From the NCBI RefSeq assembly GCF_050633145.1, contig NZ_JBOEFY010000020.1, positions 1-64,000 of the forward strand: a stretch of 64,000 bases of DNA, given 5' to 3'. The notes under the pieces were generated by a model, which was not told where the DNA came from, did not search any database, and was given only the letters and a program-made list of their open reading frames with translations. The position numbers were made by a program, and so were the translations under genes. Below, piece by piece: positions 43,127 through 52,048 of the stretch; the stretch's first letter is position 1, and every line of letters starts with the position of its first letter. Origin of the DNA: Kordia sp050633145. GTDB lineage: Bacteria; Bacteroidota; Bacteroidia; Flavobacteriales; Flavobacteriaceae.

Positions 43127-45202
43127 TTACTTCTTTATAAAACTAATCGCAGTTCCGCCACCAGCAGCCAATTGTAAATTTAACTTTGTTTCCGAACTAA
43201 CTTCCATTGTTTGAATCTCAATCGCCGTTGGATTATCATTCCAATGTGCATCTTTTCCATCTTTATAAATCGTTGCAACGTATGTAGTATTTGGCACTAA
43301 AAAGTCTAATGGAACAGCTAATTCACGAGCGTTTTCATCAGTGATACTTCCTAAGAACCAGTTTCCAGTATTTCGTTCTTCACGAGCAATCGTCACAAAA
43401 TCTCCAATTTCTCCATTCAAAACTTTAGTTTGTTTCCAATCCACACCAACATCACGGATAAATTGCAAGGCTGGGTTTCCTTCATAATTTTCTATTAAAT
43501 CTGCCGCCATTTGAATTGGACTATAAATCACAACATACAATGCCAATTGTTGTGCAATCGTAGTATTGACTTGATTGTTTTCCTTGTAAGGAGTAAGTTT
43601 AATATTGAATATTCCAGGCGTGTAATCTATTGGACCAGCTAACATTCTAGTAAACGCTACAATTGGTAAATGTTCAGGAGGATTTCCGCCATCAGCTGCC
43701 CAGGCATTAAATTCTTGTCCGCGCAAACCTTCTCTTGATATAATATTTGGATACGTTCTACGCAAACCTGTCGCTTTGATAGGTTCATGTGCATTAACCG
43801 CAACTTCATAATCTGCAGCTTTTATTGCTGCATTATTGTAATGATTTACCATCCATTGTCCGTGATGATATTCTCCTTTCGGGATAATTTTTCCAACATA
43901 TCCAGATTTTACAGAGTGAATACCCAAATCTTTCATGAGTTGATAGGCTTTGTCCATTTGTTTGTTGTACGTGCCAATTGCTGCCGAAGTCTCATGATGC
44001 ATGATAATTTCCACTCCTTTTTCTTTTGCATAACGCACCACTTCTTGCAAGTCGTAATCGTCATAAGGTGTGATAAAATCAAAAACACCTTCTCTATCTT
44101 CAAAACCAATCCAATGTTCCCAACCTGTATTCCAACCTTCTACTAAAACACCTTTGATGTTGTTTTTGGCTGAAAAATCGATAAATGCTTTGGCGTTTTC
44201 GGTAGTGGCGCCATGTTTTCCTGCAGCTTTGTCCCAAGACGATTTTCCTAAGTGCATTTCCCACCAAATTCCTGTATATTTCATTGGCGTAAACCAAGAA
44301 ACATCTTTTAATTTTGAAGGTTCATTTAAGTTTACAATCAATTTTGAATCAATCAGTTCCGTTGCTTTTTCCGCAATTTGAATCGTTCGCCAAGGTGTTG
44401 TAAATGGTGTGGTTCGTTTTACTTTATAATTGGTACGTTTAGAACCTACCAATTCACTTTGAAGCGATAAATTTTTAGTATCTACTTTCAGTGTCATTCC
44501 CGAATAATCAATTAATGCCGCTTCATGAATACTGATGTGCAAACCAGCTGCTGTTCGCATGGTAACAGGTGTATTTACAGCATTTTCTGGAATATATGTT
44601 TGTGCTAAACTTCCATGATTTGCTTTACTTAACGCATCAATTTTAGAAACTTTTGAGGTTGTATACAAATGTTCATAAATATCCCAATCGCCCGGAATCC
44701 ACCAAGTTTTATGATCGCCTGTAAGTTGAAATTGTGTGTTTTCATCCGTAATAATAACTTCTTTTAAGTGTTCTTGTTCAGGGAATTCATAACGAAAACC
44801 AACTCCATCATCATATACTTTAAATACAATGTTTAATTTTCGCTGTAATGCATCTTTCTCTTGCAGTTCTATGGTGAGTTCGTTATACTGATTGCGTACA
44901 GTTTCCTGTTCGCCCCAAGGCATATTCCAAGTTTCATCAACAGAATTTGTAGTCGTTTTTACAATTTTAAAATTTCTATCTAAAGGAGCAACATCTTTCA
45001 ATTCAAAACCTAAAGCAGAAGTATCGATAACTGTTTTTGTTTTGTGTAAAACTTTATACCGTGCAGTTCCGTTTTCCGACAAGGAAAAAGAAACATTTAA
45101 AGCTTCATTTGGTGAAGAAACAGCAACATTTTTTACTTCTTCAGTACAAGAGATAAAACAACAAATTCCTACTAAAAGGAATATTTTAAAAACGGATTTC
45201 AT
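43127..45202 (-). CDS. Glycoside hydrolase family 97 lipoprotein
   Basis: 691 aa, the usual GH97 length. A lipoprotein signal (FISC, Cys19) is followed by an N-terminal beta-sandwich, a TIM barrel with VEGWNTGWEHW and a C-terminal beta domain. VNAHEPIKATGLRRTYPN keeps a Glu where inverting GH97 enzymes such as SusB have a catalytic Glu; REGLRGQEFNAW follows. It is probably an alpha-glucosidase-type enzyme in the periplasm or at the surface. No SusC/D genes are adjacent. Confidence 0.9.
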   Translation of the reverse strand: MKSVFKIFLLVGICCFISCTEEVKNVAVSSPNEALNVSFSLSENGTARYKVLHKTKTVIDTSALGFELKDVAPLDRNFKIVKTTTNSVDETWNMPWGEQETVRNQYNELTIELQEKDALQRKLNIVFKVYDDGVGFRYEFPEQEHLKEVIITDENTQFQLTGDHKTWWIPGDWDIYEHLYTTSKVSKIDALSKANHGSLAQTYIPENAVNTPVTMRTAAGLHISIHEAALIDYSGMTLKVDTKNLSLQSELVGSKRTNYKVKRTTPFTTPWRTIQIAEKATELIDSKLIVNLNEPSKLKDVSWFTPMKYTGIWWEMHLGKSSWDKAAGKHGATTENAKAFIDFSAKNNIKGVLVEGWNTGWEHWIGFEDREGVFDFITPYDDYDLQEVVRYAKEKGVEIIMHHETSAAIGTYNKQMDKAYQLMKDLGIHSVKSGYVGKIIPKGEYHHGQWMVNHYNNAAIKAADYEVAVNAHEPIKATGLRRTYPNIISREGLRGQEFNAWAADGGNPPEHLPIVAFTRMLAGPIDYTPGIFNIKLTPYKENNQVNTTIAQQLALYVVIYSPIQMAADLIENYEGNPALQFIRDVGVDWKQTKVLNGEIGDFVTIAREERNTGNWFLGSITDENARELAVPLDFLVPNTTYVATIYKDGKDAHWNDNPTAIEIQTMEVSSETKLNLQLAAGGGTAISFIKK

Positions 45203-45390
45203 AATACGTACGATTGATTTCTTTTTAAAAGTAAAGTTTTCAACCTAATAAAAAAGTACGCAACCGTTTTCGTGTTGATAAGTTGTGCCTATTTGACCGT
45301 TTAGCTTTATATAGAAGCAAAAATATTCGTGTATTCGAGGTCAAACGGCTTTTATTTCAAAACCAACAAATTGACGAAACAACAAATTAG

Positions 45391-47079
45391 CTACCGAATA
45401 TCTCGTAATCGTAATTGCAACGTCGTTTCTCCATTCCATGTATTTTCATCTATAGAATACACCGCATCAAATGGTTTTTTACCTTGTACTTTTGGAAGTT
45501 TATCACCTAAATTGAAACCAATTCCATTAATTCGTGGTGATCTTCGTTGCACAGCGCATAATTTCAAATGATCTTCTTCTGCGCCAACACATTTTGCCCA
45601 ACCAGTATCTTTTAGTTCCGTACTCATAAAAATAGGGCTCATATTTTGTGGACCAAATGGTGAAAATTGTTTAAGAATTCGATAGAATTTTGGAGTAATC
45701 TCACGCAATGTAATTTTGGTATCAATTAAGATTTCCGGTGTGAGTAGGTTTTTATCAATTGTATTTTTCACTACTTCTTCAAACGCATCTTTAAACGCTT
45801 GGTAGTTTTCTTCTTTCAAGGTCAACCCTGCGGCATATTTATGTCCACCAAACTGAATTAAGTGTTCTTTGCACTGTTCCAAAGCATTGTACACATCAAA
45901 ACCTTTTACAGATCGTGCGGAAGCAGCTAACTTTTCGCCACTTTTCGTAAAAACTAAGGTTGGACGATAATAGGTTTCTATCAAACGTGAAGCCACAATT
46001 CCAATCACGCCTTTATGCCAATTTTCATCGTACACAACTGTGGTAAATCGTTCTTGTTCTTCTAATTTTTCTATTTGTTGGAACGCTTCTTTGGTAATTT
46101 CCTGATCCAATTCACGACGTTCCATATTAAATGCTTCAATAGACGCTGCGTATTGTTTGGCAACTTCAAGATTGTTCTCAGTAAGCAATTCTACAGCGTG
46201 CAATCCTTGACTAATTCTTCCTGCTGCATTAATTCGTGGCGCAATCACAAAAACAACATCAGTAATGGTTAAACTATCTTTTTTAAGCTGATTGATAATC
46301 GCTTGAATTCCTGCTCTTGGCGCTGAATTAATGACTTGCATTCCAAAATATGCCAAGGTTCTGTTTTCCCCTGTTACAGGAACAATATCGGCTGCAATTG
46401 CTGTGGCAACCAAATCTAAATACGGAAACAAATCTGTCACAGTTTGCCCTCTTTTTGAACCTAATGCTTGAATCAATTTGAAACCAACACCACAACCGCA
46501 TAATTCATCATACGGATACGTACAATCGTCTCGTTTCGGATCTAAAACGGCAACTGCTTTTGGCAATTCGTTTCCAGGTCGGTGATGATCGCAAATCACA
46601 ATATCAATTCCTTTTTCGGTAGCGTATGCTACTTTATCAATGGCTTTAATTCCGCAATCGAGCGTAATAATGAGTGAAATATCATTGTCGGAAGCATAAT
46701 CAATTCCTTTAAACGACAGTCCGTAACCTTCTTCATAACGATCTGGAATGTACGTTGCAATATTTGGATACATCGTCTTTAAATACGAAGAAACTAGTGC
46801 TACTGAAGTTGTTCCGTCTACATCATAATCGCCATACACCATAATATTTTCTTCGTTGGCAATTGCTTTGTCAATTCGCGCCACAGCGACATCCATATCT
46901 TTCATCAAAAACGGATCATGAATCTGTTCTATAGAAGGACGAAAAAAGCTTTTGGCAGCTTCAAAGGTTTCAATTCCACGTTGTAATAAAAGTGTTGCGA
47001 CAATTTCATCCACTTGCAACACTTCCATTAGGTGTTGAAGTTTATGTGTTTCTGGTTTTGGTTTTAATGTCCAGCGCAT
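45391..47079 (-). CDS. recJ: Single-stranded-DNA-specific exonuclease RecJ
   Basis: 562 aa. The DHH phosphoesterase motifs are complete: VYGDYDVDGTTS, TLDCGIKA and CDHHRPG, followed by DHHA1-type APRINAAGRI and a C-terminal GGHKYAAGL block and OB domain. It degrades single-stranded DNA 5' to 3' in recombination and mismatch repair. The PP2C-like gene lies 49 nt upstream on the same strand. Confidence 0.95.
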   Translation of the reverse strand: MRWTLKPKPETHKLQHLMEVLQVDEIVATLLLQRGIETFEAAKSFFRPSIEQIHDPFLMKDMDVAVARIDKAIANEENIMVYGDYDVDGTTSVALVSSYLKTMYPNIATYIPDRYEEGYGLSFKGIDYASDNDISLIITLDCGIKAIDKVAYATEKGIDIVICDHHRPGNELPKAVAVLDPKRDDCTYPYDELCGCGVGFKLIQALGSKRGQTVTDLFPYLDLVATAIAADIVPVTGENRTLAYFGMQVINSAPRAGIQAIINQLKKDSLTITDVVFVIAPRINAAGRISQGLHAVELLTENNLEVAKQYAASIEAFNMERRELDQEITKEAFQQIEKLEEQERFTTVVYDENWHKGVIGIVASRLIETYYRPTLVFTKSGEKLAASARSVKGFDVYNALEQCKEHLIQFGGHKYAAGLTLKEENYQAFKDAFEEVVKNTIDKNLLTPEILIDTKITLREITPKFYRILKQFSPFGPQNMSPIFMSTELKDTGWAKCVGAEEDHLKLCAVQRRSPRINGIGFNLGDKLPKVQGKKPFDAVYSIDENTWNGETTLQLRLRDIR

Positions 47080-47128
47080 GGTTATTTTGTTTAGATTTTT
47101 ACTTTGTTTTTGGTTTCAAAATCTAATT

Positions 47129-47869
47129 TTATTCTTGGTTTGTTATTCTAATAATTGCCAAATCATCCATGAGTTTTAGCAATTCTTCTTTTTCTAAAAA
47201 AATCATTTTTCCTTTCAACATATCTTCATGATTGGTAGCATTTTTATCAACTGCTAAATAATCAATCATTTTTGATGTGTCTTCGTAATCTGTATGTTGA
47301 CCTAAACGTTTAAAAGTATAGATTCCATCCGTCATAATACTCAAATCTTGTACATTTTTCAATGATATTTTTTGAGTAAAGTTGTCATACCAAACGGTAA
47401 AATCTTCTTGTAAATGATAGGCTAAGTAATCAGGTTTGTCACCTTGTTCATATTCAGTAATATCTCCGTTATGAACAATCAAACCATCACCAATTGTAAT
47501 GATTTCTGCTTCTTTCGTTGTTTCATTATAAACTCCTAAAATAAGAGTACTTAGCAATTCTAACGTTTCAAGACTGAGTTGATTTTTTATATTTTTCAGT
47601 TCAAGAAAAAAAGTTTTCATTACATTTTTTAACTGGTTTTGTAATGTTTCTTCTTGTGAATGTAAAAATTCTGTGTAGAATAATTCTTGACTAATTTTTT
47701 TAAGAATCTTTGCAAAAAGTGTTGAAGCAAAATGACTTTCTGTTCCCATAGAACAGCCATCCATTACTGCTATTAGCACTTTATTTTCTCCAATTTTTGT
47801 AGAAACAAGAGCATCTTCACAATGATTTGTATGAAAATCTCCTCTTTGAATACTTGTATATATCTTCAT
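47129..47869 (-). CDS. PP2C-type protein phosphatase-like protein
   Basis: 246 aa. Key Asp motifs of PP2C phosphatases are recognisable: VMDGCSMG (residues about 35-42), TIGDGLIVHNG and IMTDGIYTF. The usual regulatory domains are absent, so it is a bare catalytic domain that should dephosphorylate Ser/Thr residues with Mn or Mg. It is somewhat diverged and could be a pseudophosphatase. It lies upstream of recJ in the same direction. Confidence 0.75.
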   Translation of the reverse strand: MKIYTSIQRGDFHTNHCEDALVSTKIGENKVLIAVMDGCSMGTESHFASTLFAKILKKISQELFYTEFLHSQEETLQNQLKNVMKTFFLELKNIKNQLSLETLELLSTLILGVYNETTKEAEIITIGDGLIVHNGDITEYEQGDKPDYLAYHLQEDFTVWYDNFTQKISLKNVQDLSIMTDGIYTFKRLGQHTDYEDTSKMIDYLAVDKNATNHEDMLKGKMIFLEKEELLKLMDDLAIIRITNQE

Positions 47870-47961
47870 TCGTTAATAGTAATTCCAAATACAATTTTCT
47901 TCATCTCGATGTCTTCGAAATGCTGCTTCTAAATAAAACTGAGGAAAATTATACTACGGAA

Positions 47962-48384
47962 TTAAGAATTGTGAAAATACGTATTGATTTCCACTTTTGC
48001 AAAACGACGAAACATTTCCATCACACCACAATAGGTTTCTACTGATAAATCAACAGCACGTTGAATCTTTTTTTCATCTAAAGTTGCGCCATAAAAGTGA
48101 TAATCAACCGTTACGGTATGGTAATATTTTGGGTGTTCTTCTGTGAGTTCTCCAGCGACTTCCATTTTAAACTCATCAACCGTAACTTTCATCTTGTTCA
48201 TGATTGAAACTACATCCAACCCTGAGCAACCTGCTAATGACGATAACATCATTGCTTTTGGACCTAATCCTTCGTTATTCCCACCATTTTCTGGCGAAGT
48301 ATCTATTAAAACCGTATGTCCACTCGGATTGTCCGATTCAAATAGCATATTTCCTTTCCACTGCGTTGTAACTTTATGTGCCAT
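47962..48384 (-). CDS. OsmC family protein
   Basis: 140 aa. The two redox Cys of OsmC/Ohr peroxidases are present, in LAGCSGLDVVSIMNKM and VETYCGVMEM. It would reduce organic or other hydroperoxides in the cytoplasm. It is divergent from the AhpD-like gene at 48496 with about 110 nt between, a plausible shared redox control region. Confidence 0.88.
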   Translation of the reverse strand: MAHKVTTQWKGNMLFESDNPSGHTVLIDTSPENGGNNEGLGPKAMMLSSLAGCSGLDVVSIMNKMKVTVDEFKMEVAGELTEEHPKYYHTVTVDYHFYGATLDEKKIQRAVDLSVETYCGVMEMFRRFAKVEINTYFHNS

Positions 48385-48495
48385 GTTTGAAGTTTTTTTC
48401 GTTTTTTATTCCTTAAATTAGCATTCTATGATTGATAAAAATATCATAGAACAAGAGTTCAAAAATACAAGTAATAAATTTAAAAATATACACTT

Positions 48496-49086
48496 ATGCC
48501 ATTAGTAACTCCATTGAACCCAGATCATGATTTGGAAACCAAAGAATTAGCCGAATTTTTTAACGAAACACTAGGGTTTTGTCCAAATTCAGTTTTAACT
48601 ATGCAACGCAGACCCGCCATTTCAAAAGCATTTATCAACCTAAATAAAGCTGTGATGGCAAATGAAGGTCGTGTAACCTCTGCTTTAAAGCGAATGATTG
48701 CTTGGGTAAGTAGTAATGCAACAGGTTGTCGTTATTGCCAAGCACATGCTATTAGAGCCGCTGAACGTTATGGGGCAGAGCAAGAACAACTAGATAATAT
48801 TTGGGAATATAAAACACATGCTGCGTTTTCGGATGCTGAACGTGCTGCTTTAGATTTTTCGTTGGCAGCTTCTATTATTCCAAATGCTGTAAATGAAGAT
48901 ATTAAAGCTGAATTATACAAGCATTGGAATGAAGGCGAAATTGTAGAAATGTTAGGTGTAATTTCATTATTCGGATACTTAAACCGCTGGAACGATAGTA
49001 TGGGAACTTCTATTGAAGAAGGTGCTATAGAAAGTGGAAATCAGTACTTAGGAAAACACGGTTGGGAAAAAGGAAAACACGTGTAA
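48496..49086 (+). CDS. Carboxymuconolactone decarboxylase / AhpD-like protein
   Basis: 196 aa. The AhpD-type redox motif is GCRYCQAHAIRAAE (Cys-X2-Cys-X3-His), with helical surroundings typical of the peroxidase-related CMD family. It probably takes part in peroxide detoxification through the Cys pair. The divergent neighbour is an OsmC protein, another thiol peroxidase type. A zinc-ribbon membrane protein gene follows after 4 nt. Confidence 0.87.
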   Translation: MPLVTPLNPDHDLETKELAEFFNETLGFCPNSVLTMQRRPAISKAFINLNKAVMANEGRVTSALKRMIAWVSSNATGCRYCQAHAIRAAERYGAEQEQLDNIWEYKTHAAFSDAERAALDFSLAASIIPNAVNEDIKAELYKHWNEGEIVEMLGVISLFGYLNRWNDSMGTSIEEGAIESGNQYLGKHGWEKGKHV

Positions 49087-49090
49087 AACG

Positions 49091-49597
49091 ATGGAAGAAG
49101 CAGAAAGTAAATGCCCACATTGTGGAGCTGAAGTAGCAAAAGTAGCTATCATTTGTGAAGACTGTAAATTTCCAATTGCAGGAACAGAAAAGGAAAAAGC
49201 TATTTTTATTGGACGACAAACACTCAATATATCAAAAGTAGTGAGTGCGGAAGAGGTTGTTAAACGAACGCAAATTATACTTTATGTAGTAGCTGCATTT
49301 AAAGTCTTAACTGCTGTTTTGATATATTCAAATTTCAAAATTATTTTTGAAACTGTGTTTTATCTTGTTATTGCACTAGTGATAGCTGTATTTGCGTATT
49401 TATTACCAAAGAAACCTATTGTTTTTATTCTTGCTTCATTAGCCGTAATTTTAGGATATTACTTGTTGTTATTTATAGTAAATCCAATAATGTTATACAA
49501 TGGTATTTTGTGGAAATTTGCTATTGTAGGAGCGCTTCTTTATGCATTGTACACCGTAGTGGAAAGTCAAAAAATTAAAAAGGAATACAATTTATAA
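49091..49597 (+). CDS. Zinc-ribbon membrane protein
   Basis: 168 aa. An N-terminal zinc ribbon (CPHCGAEVAKVAIICEDC, two CxxC pairs) is followed by four hydrophobic segments from about residue 65 to the end. The ribbon probably faces the cytoplasm. Function unknown. It starts 4 nt after the AhpD-like gene and is followed by a clear terminator, so the two form one transcript. Confidence 0.78.
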   Translation: MEEAESKCPHCGAEVAKVAIICEDCKFPIAGTEKEKAIFIGRQTLNISKVVSAEEVVKRTQIILYVVAAFKVLTAVLIYSNFKIIFETVFYLVIALVIAVFAYLLPKKPIVFILASLAVILGYYLLLFIVNPIMLYNGILWKFAIVGALLYALYTVVESQKIKKEYNL

Positions 49598-49602
49598 AGT
49601 CT

Positions 49603-49640
49603 AAAACCCTTATTGTAAAGCAGTAAGGGTTTTATTTTTT
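49603..49640 (+). terminator. Rho-independent terminator
   Basis: Perfect 10-bp stem AAAACCCTTA/TAAGGGTTTT (49603-49612 with 49624-49633), then TATTTTTT. Confidence 0.85.
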
Positions 49641-49792
49641 GGACGAGAATCTCTTCAGAAATCGCAAGTGTCAAAAACTCTCATCTACACTTTTTTGCAT
49701 TTCGTCTACACTTCTTCTTCGTTAAACTGCATTCACGTTTTAATCATTTTTTATGAACTAAAATTGTATTCATAATTGCTCACACAAGAAAA

Positions 49793-50206
49793 ATGAAAAA
49801 TTCATTAAACGTATTATTAATCGAAGACAACATGATTGAAATCATGAAGATGAATCGTACGGTTTCTTTACTTAAAGCCAAACATGAAATTACAGAAGCG
49901 AAAAATGCAGAAGAAGCGTTGGCAATTTTAGAAACCAAAGAAAATTTACCCGATATCATCTTATTAGATTTGAATATGCCTAAAATCAACGGAATCGAAT
50001 TTTTATCTATTTTAAAAAATGATCCTGATTTACGACACATTCCAACAATCATTTTAACAACATCAGACAACAGGAAAGACATTTTAGAATGTTACCGCAT
50101 AGGAATTTCTGGTTACATCTTAAAACCATTGAAATATGAAGAGTACGTTTCTAAAATAGAAATTGCACTTACCTATTGGTCTATTAACGAATTAAAAAGC
50201 GCTTAA
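49793..50206 (+). CDS. Single-domain response regulator
   Basis: 137 aa, CheY-like receiver only. Phospho-acceptor Asp59 (ILLDLNMP), the acidic pocket LIEDN (Glu11, Asp12), the switch Thr in ILTTSDN and Lys in LKPLKYEE are all present. With no output domain it can act as a phosphate shuttle. It lies 85 nt upstream of the H-NOX gene in the same direction. It could be the missing receiver between the histidine kinases and the Hpt protein downstream, but a separate promoter lies between. Confidence 0.9.
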   Translation: MKNSLNVLLIEDNMIEIMKMNRTVSLLKAKHEITEAKNAEEALAILETKENLPDIILLDLNMPKINGIEFLSILKNDPDLRHIPTIILTTSDNRKDILECYRIGISGYILKPLKYEEYVSKIEIALTYWSINELKSA

Positions 50207-50240
50207 CCCCTTTTTATCCCTAAATTGTACTCGAATCTTT

Positions 50241-50268
50241 TTTTATAGATCCCCCCAAATCTATAAAA
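50241..50268. promoter_or_regulatory. Perfect palindrome upstream of the H-NOX operon
   Basis: TTTTATAGAT (50241-50250) and ATCTATAAAA (50259-50268) pair exactly around CCCCCCAA. No T run follows, so a terminator is unlikely. It ends 12 nt before the -7 box, where a regulator could bind. Confidence 0.5.
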
Positions 50269-50280
50269 GAGAACTTAACC

Positions 50281-50288
50281 TAACTTTG
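50281..50288 (+). promoter_or_regulatory. -7 promoter element of the H-NOX operon (TAACTTTG)
   Basis: Match to TAnnTTTG ending only 3 nt before ATG 50292. If used, the transcript would begin at or next to the start codon, so the H-NOX mRNA would be leaderless. Confidence 0.45.
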
Positions 50289-50291
50289 CTT

Positions 50292-50834
50292 ATGAAAGGA
50301 ATTGTTTTTACCGAATTTTTAGACTTAGTAGAAGATAAGTTTGGATTAGAGATGGTTGACAAAATCATTACACAATCTAAGTTAGAATCTGAAGGCGTTT
50401 ATACTGCCATTGGAACCTATCGCTTTTCAGAAATGTTGCAGCTACTACAAAACTTAAGCAACAATACTCAAATTACTATTGATGATTTACTGCTTACCTA
50501 TGCAGAACATTTTTTCAGCGTTTTGGAAGACAGTTATCCAGGTTTGTTAGCTACCTACAAAGATCCTATTGAAATGTTAGCTTCTATTGAAAATCATATT
50601 CATGTAGAAGTCCGAAAAATATATCCTGATGCCGAATTACCAACGTTTGTCGTTGAAGAAAAAACAGCAAATTCATTAATCTTAATCTATAAATCGAGCA
50701 GAGCTATGCATCATTTTGGATTGGGTTTAATGAACAAAACCTTCGAACACTTTAATAGTTCAGCCGAAATTATTCTAGAAAAATTAAAAGAAGACGGAAC
50801 CGAAGTAAAGTTTATCATTAACAAAAATGAATGA
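50292..50834 (+). CDS. H-NOX heme nitric-oxide/oxygen-binding protein
   Basis: 180 aa from ATG 50292 (MKGIVFTEFL); the frame opens at a TTG 6 nt earlier. The proximal heme ligand is His102 (IENHIHVEV), followed by YPDAELP, and the heme-propionate motif YxSxR is Tyr133-Ser135-Arg137. These match the canonical H-NOX positions. It is a stand-alone sensor that should bind NO and control a partner kinase. Its stop overlaps the start of the PAS kinase by ATGA, so the two are co-translated. O2 binding cannot be judged here. Confidence 0.92.
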   Translation: MKGIVFTEFLDLVEDKFGLEMVDKIITQSKLESEGVYTAIGTYRFSEMLQLLQNLSNNTQITIDDLLLTYAEHFFSVLEDSYPGLLATYKDPIEMLASIENHIHVEVRKIYPDAELPTFVVEEKTANSLILIYKSSRAMHHFGLGLMNKTFEHFNSSAEIILEKLKEDGTEVKFIINKNE

Positions 50835-52045
50835 GCCAAGAACAGATACACATATTACAACGTGCGCTCAATCGCGAAAAAGCGGCTCGTAAAGCAGCCG
50901 AAAAAATTCTGGAAGATAAATCCAGAGAATTGTATGTATTATCTGAAGAACTCAAAATATCTAATGCCAAATTAGAAGATTCTTTCAATGAAAAATCATC
51001 ACAACTAGCAGGTGTTTTTGAGAATATTATTGATGCCTACGTGGTAATGGATTTACGTGGAAACGTATTAAAAATGAACGATGCCGCTTCCGATCTTTTT
51101 GGCTATAATATTGAAGAAGAAGCATTAAATGTTACCTGCTTAATTTATCCTGAAGATACTGCTTATGCGTTTGATTCTTTCAGTCAATTAGTAGAAAACG
51201 GCAGGTTTTCTAACTATACAGCACGTATTTTTACTAAAAAAAAAGAAGTTCGCTGGGTTCAAATTAATGCAAATTTAATATTTGATAAAAGCAACAAACC
51301 TATTGCTGCACAAGGAATTATTCGAAATATTACAGAATTAAAAAACTTAGAAGAACAAAAGGAAAAAATACGTCACGCACTCGAAAAAAGTAATAACGAA
51401 TTATATGAATATGCGCATATTGTTTCGCATGATTTAAAATCTCCTTTGCGAAGTATAGATGCATTGGTTTCTTGGATAAAAATGGACAATGAAGGGAAAC
51501 TAGACGCAGACACACTACAAAATCTTCAACTCATTGAAGGCACTTTAGAAACCATGGAAAGCTTAATTTCCAACATTTTAGAATATTCTAGTGCAGGATC
51601 TGAAACTAATGAATCAAAAGATGTAGACCTGAATGTGACCATGGACGATTTGAATACATTGTTATTTGTTCCTGAGCATATTTCTATTAATATTGTAAAA
51701 AAGCTGCCTATTGTAAAAGGCGATCCTACCAAGTTTCAGCAACTTTTTCAAAACCTAATGAGCAACGCTATTAAGTTTAGTAACAAAGAAAAAGGAATTG
51801 TAGAAATTGATGTTGAGGAAAAACCTTCATTCTATCAATTTTCAGTGAAAGACAACGGAATAGGCATAGAAAAAAAGTTCCACGATCGCATTTTTAAAAT
51901 CTTTCAGTCATTAAATAAAAGTAAAGAATCTACTGGCATAGGACTTTCCATCGTGAAAAAAATTGTCGATTTATACGAAGGAACTATTTGGTTAGAAAGT
52001 GAGCTTGGAAAGGGCACAACATTCTTCTTCACGATCAAAAAATAG
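50831..52045 (+). CDS. PAS-domain sensor histidine kinase (H-NOX partner)
   Basis: 404 aa, no membrane segment, so cytoplasmic. An N-terminal coiled coil (about 5-60), a PAS domain (about 60-170) and a HisKA domain with the phospho-acceptor His200 (YAHIVSHDLKSPLRS) are followed by a HATPase with FQNLMSNAIKFSN, VKDNGIGIE and STGIGLSIVKK. H-NOX proteins usually inhibit an adjacent kinase when NO is bound. The 4-nt overlap with the H-NOX gene supports that pairing. It has no receiver domain of its own. Confidence 0.92.
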   Translation: MSQEQIHILQRALNREKAARKAAEKILEDKSRELYVLSEELKISNAKLEDSFNEKSSQLAGVFENIIDAYVVMDLRGNVLKMNDAASDLFGYNIEEEALNVTCLIYPEDTAYAFDSFSQLVENGRFSNYTARIFTKKKEVRWVQINANLIFDKSNKPIAAQGIIRNITELKNLEEQKEKIRHALEKSNNELYEYAHIVSHDLKSPLRSIDALVSWIKMDNEGKLDADTLQNLQLIEGTLETMESLISNILEYSSAGSETNESKDVDLNVTMDDLNTLLFVPEHISINIVKKLPIVKGDPTKFQQLFQNLMSNAIKFSNKEKGIVEIDVEEKPSFYQFSVKDNGIGIEKKFHDRIFKIFQSLNKSKESTGIGLSIVKKIVDLYEGTIWLESELGKGTTFFFTIKK

Positions 52046-52048
52046 CAA

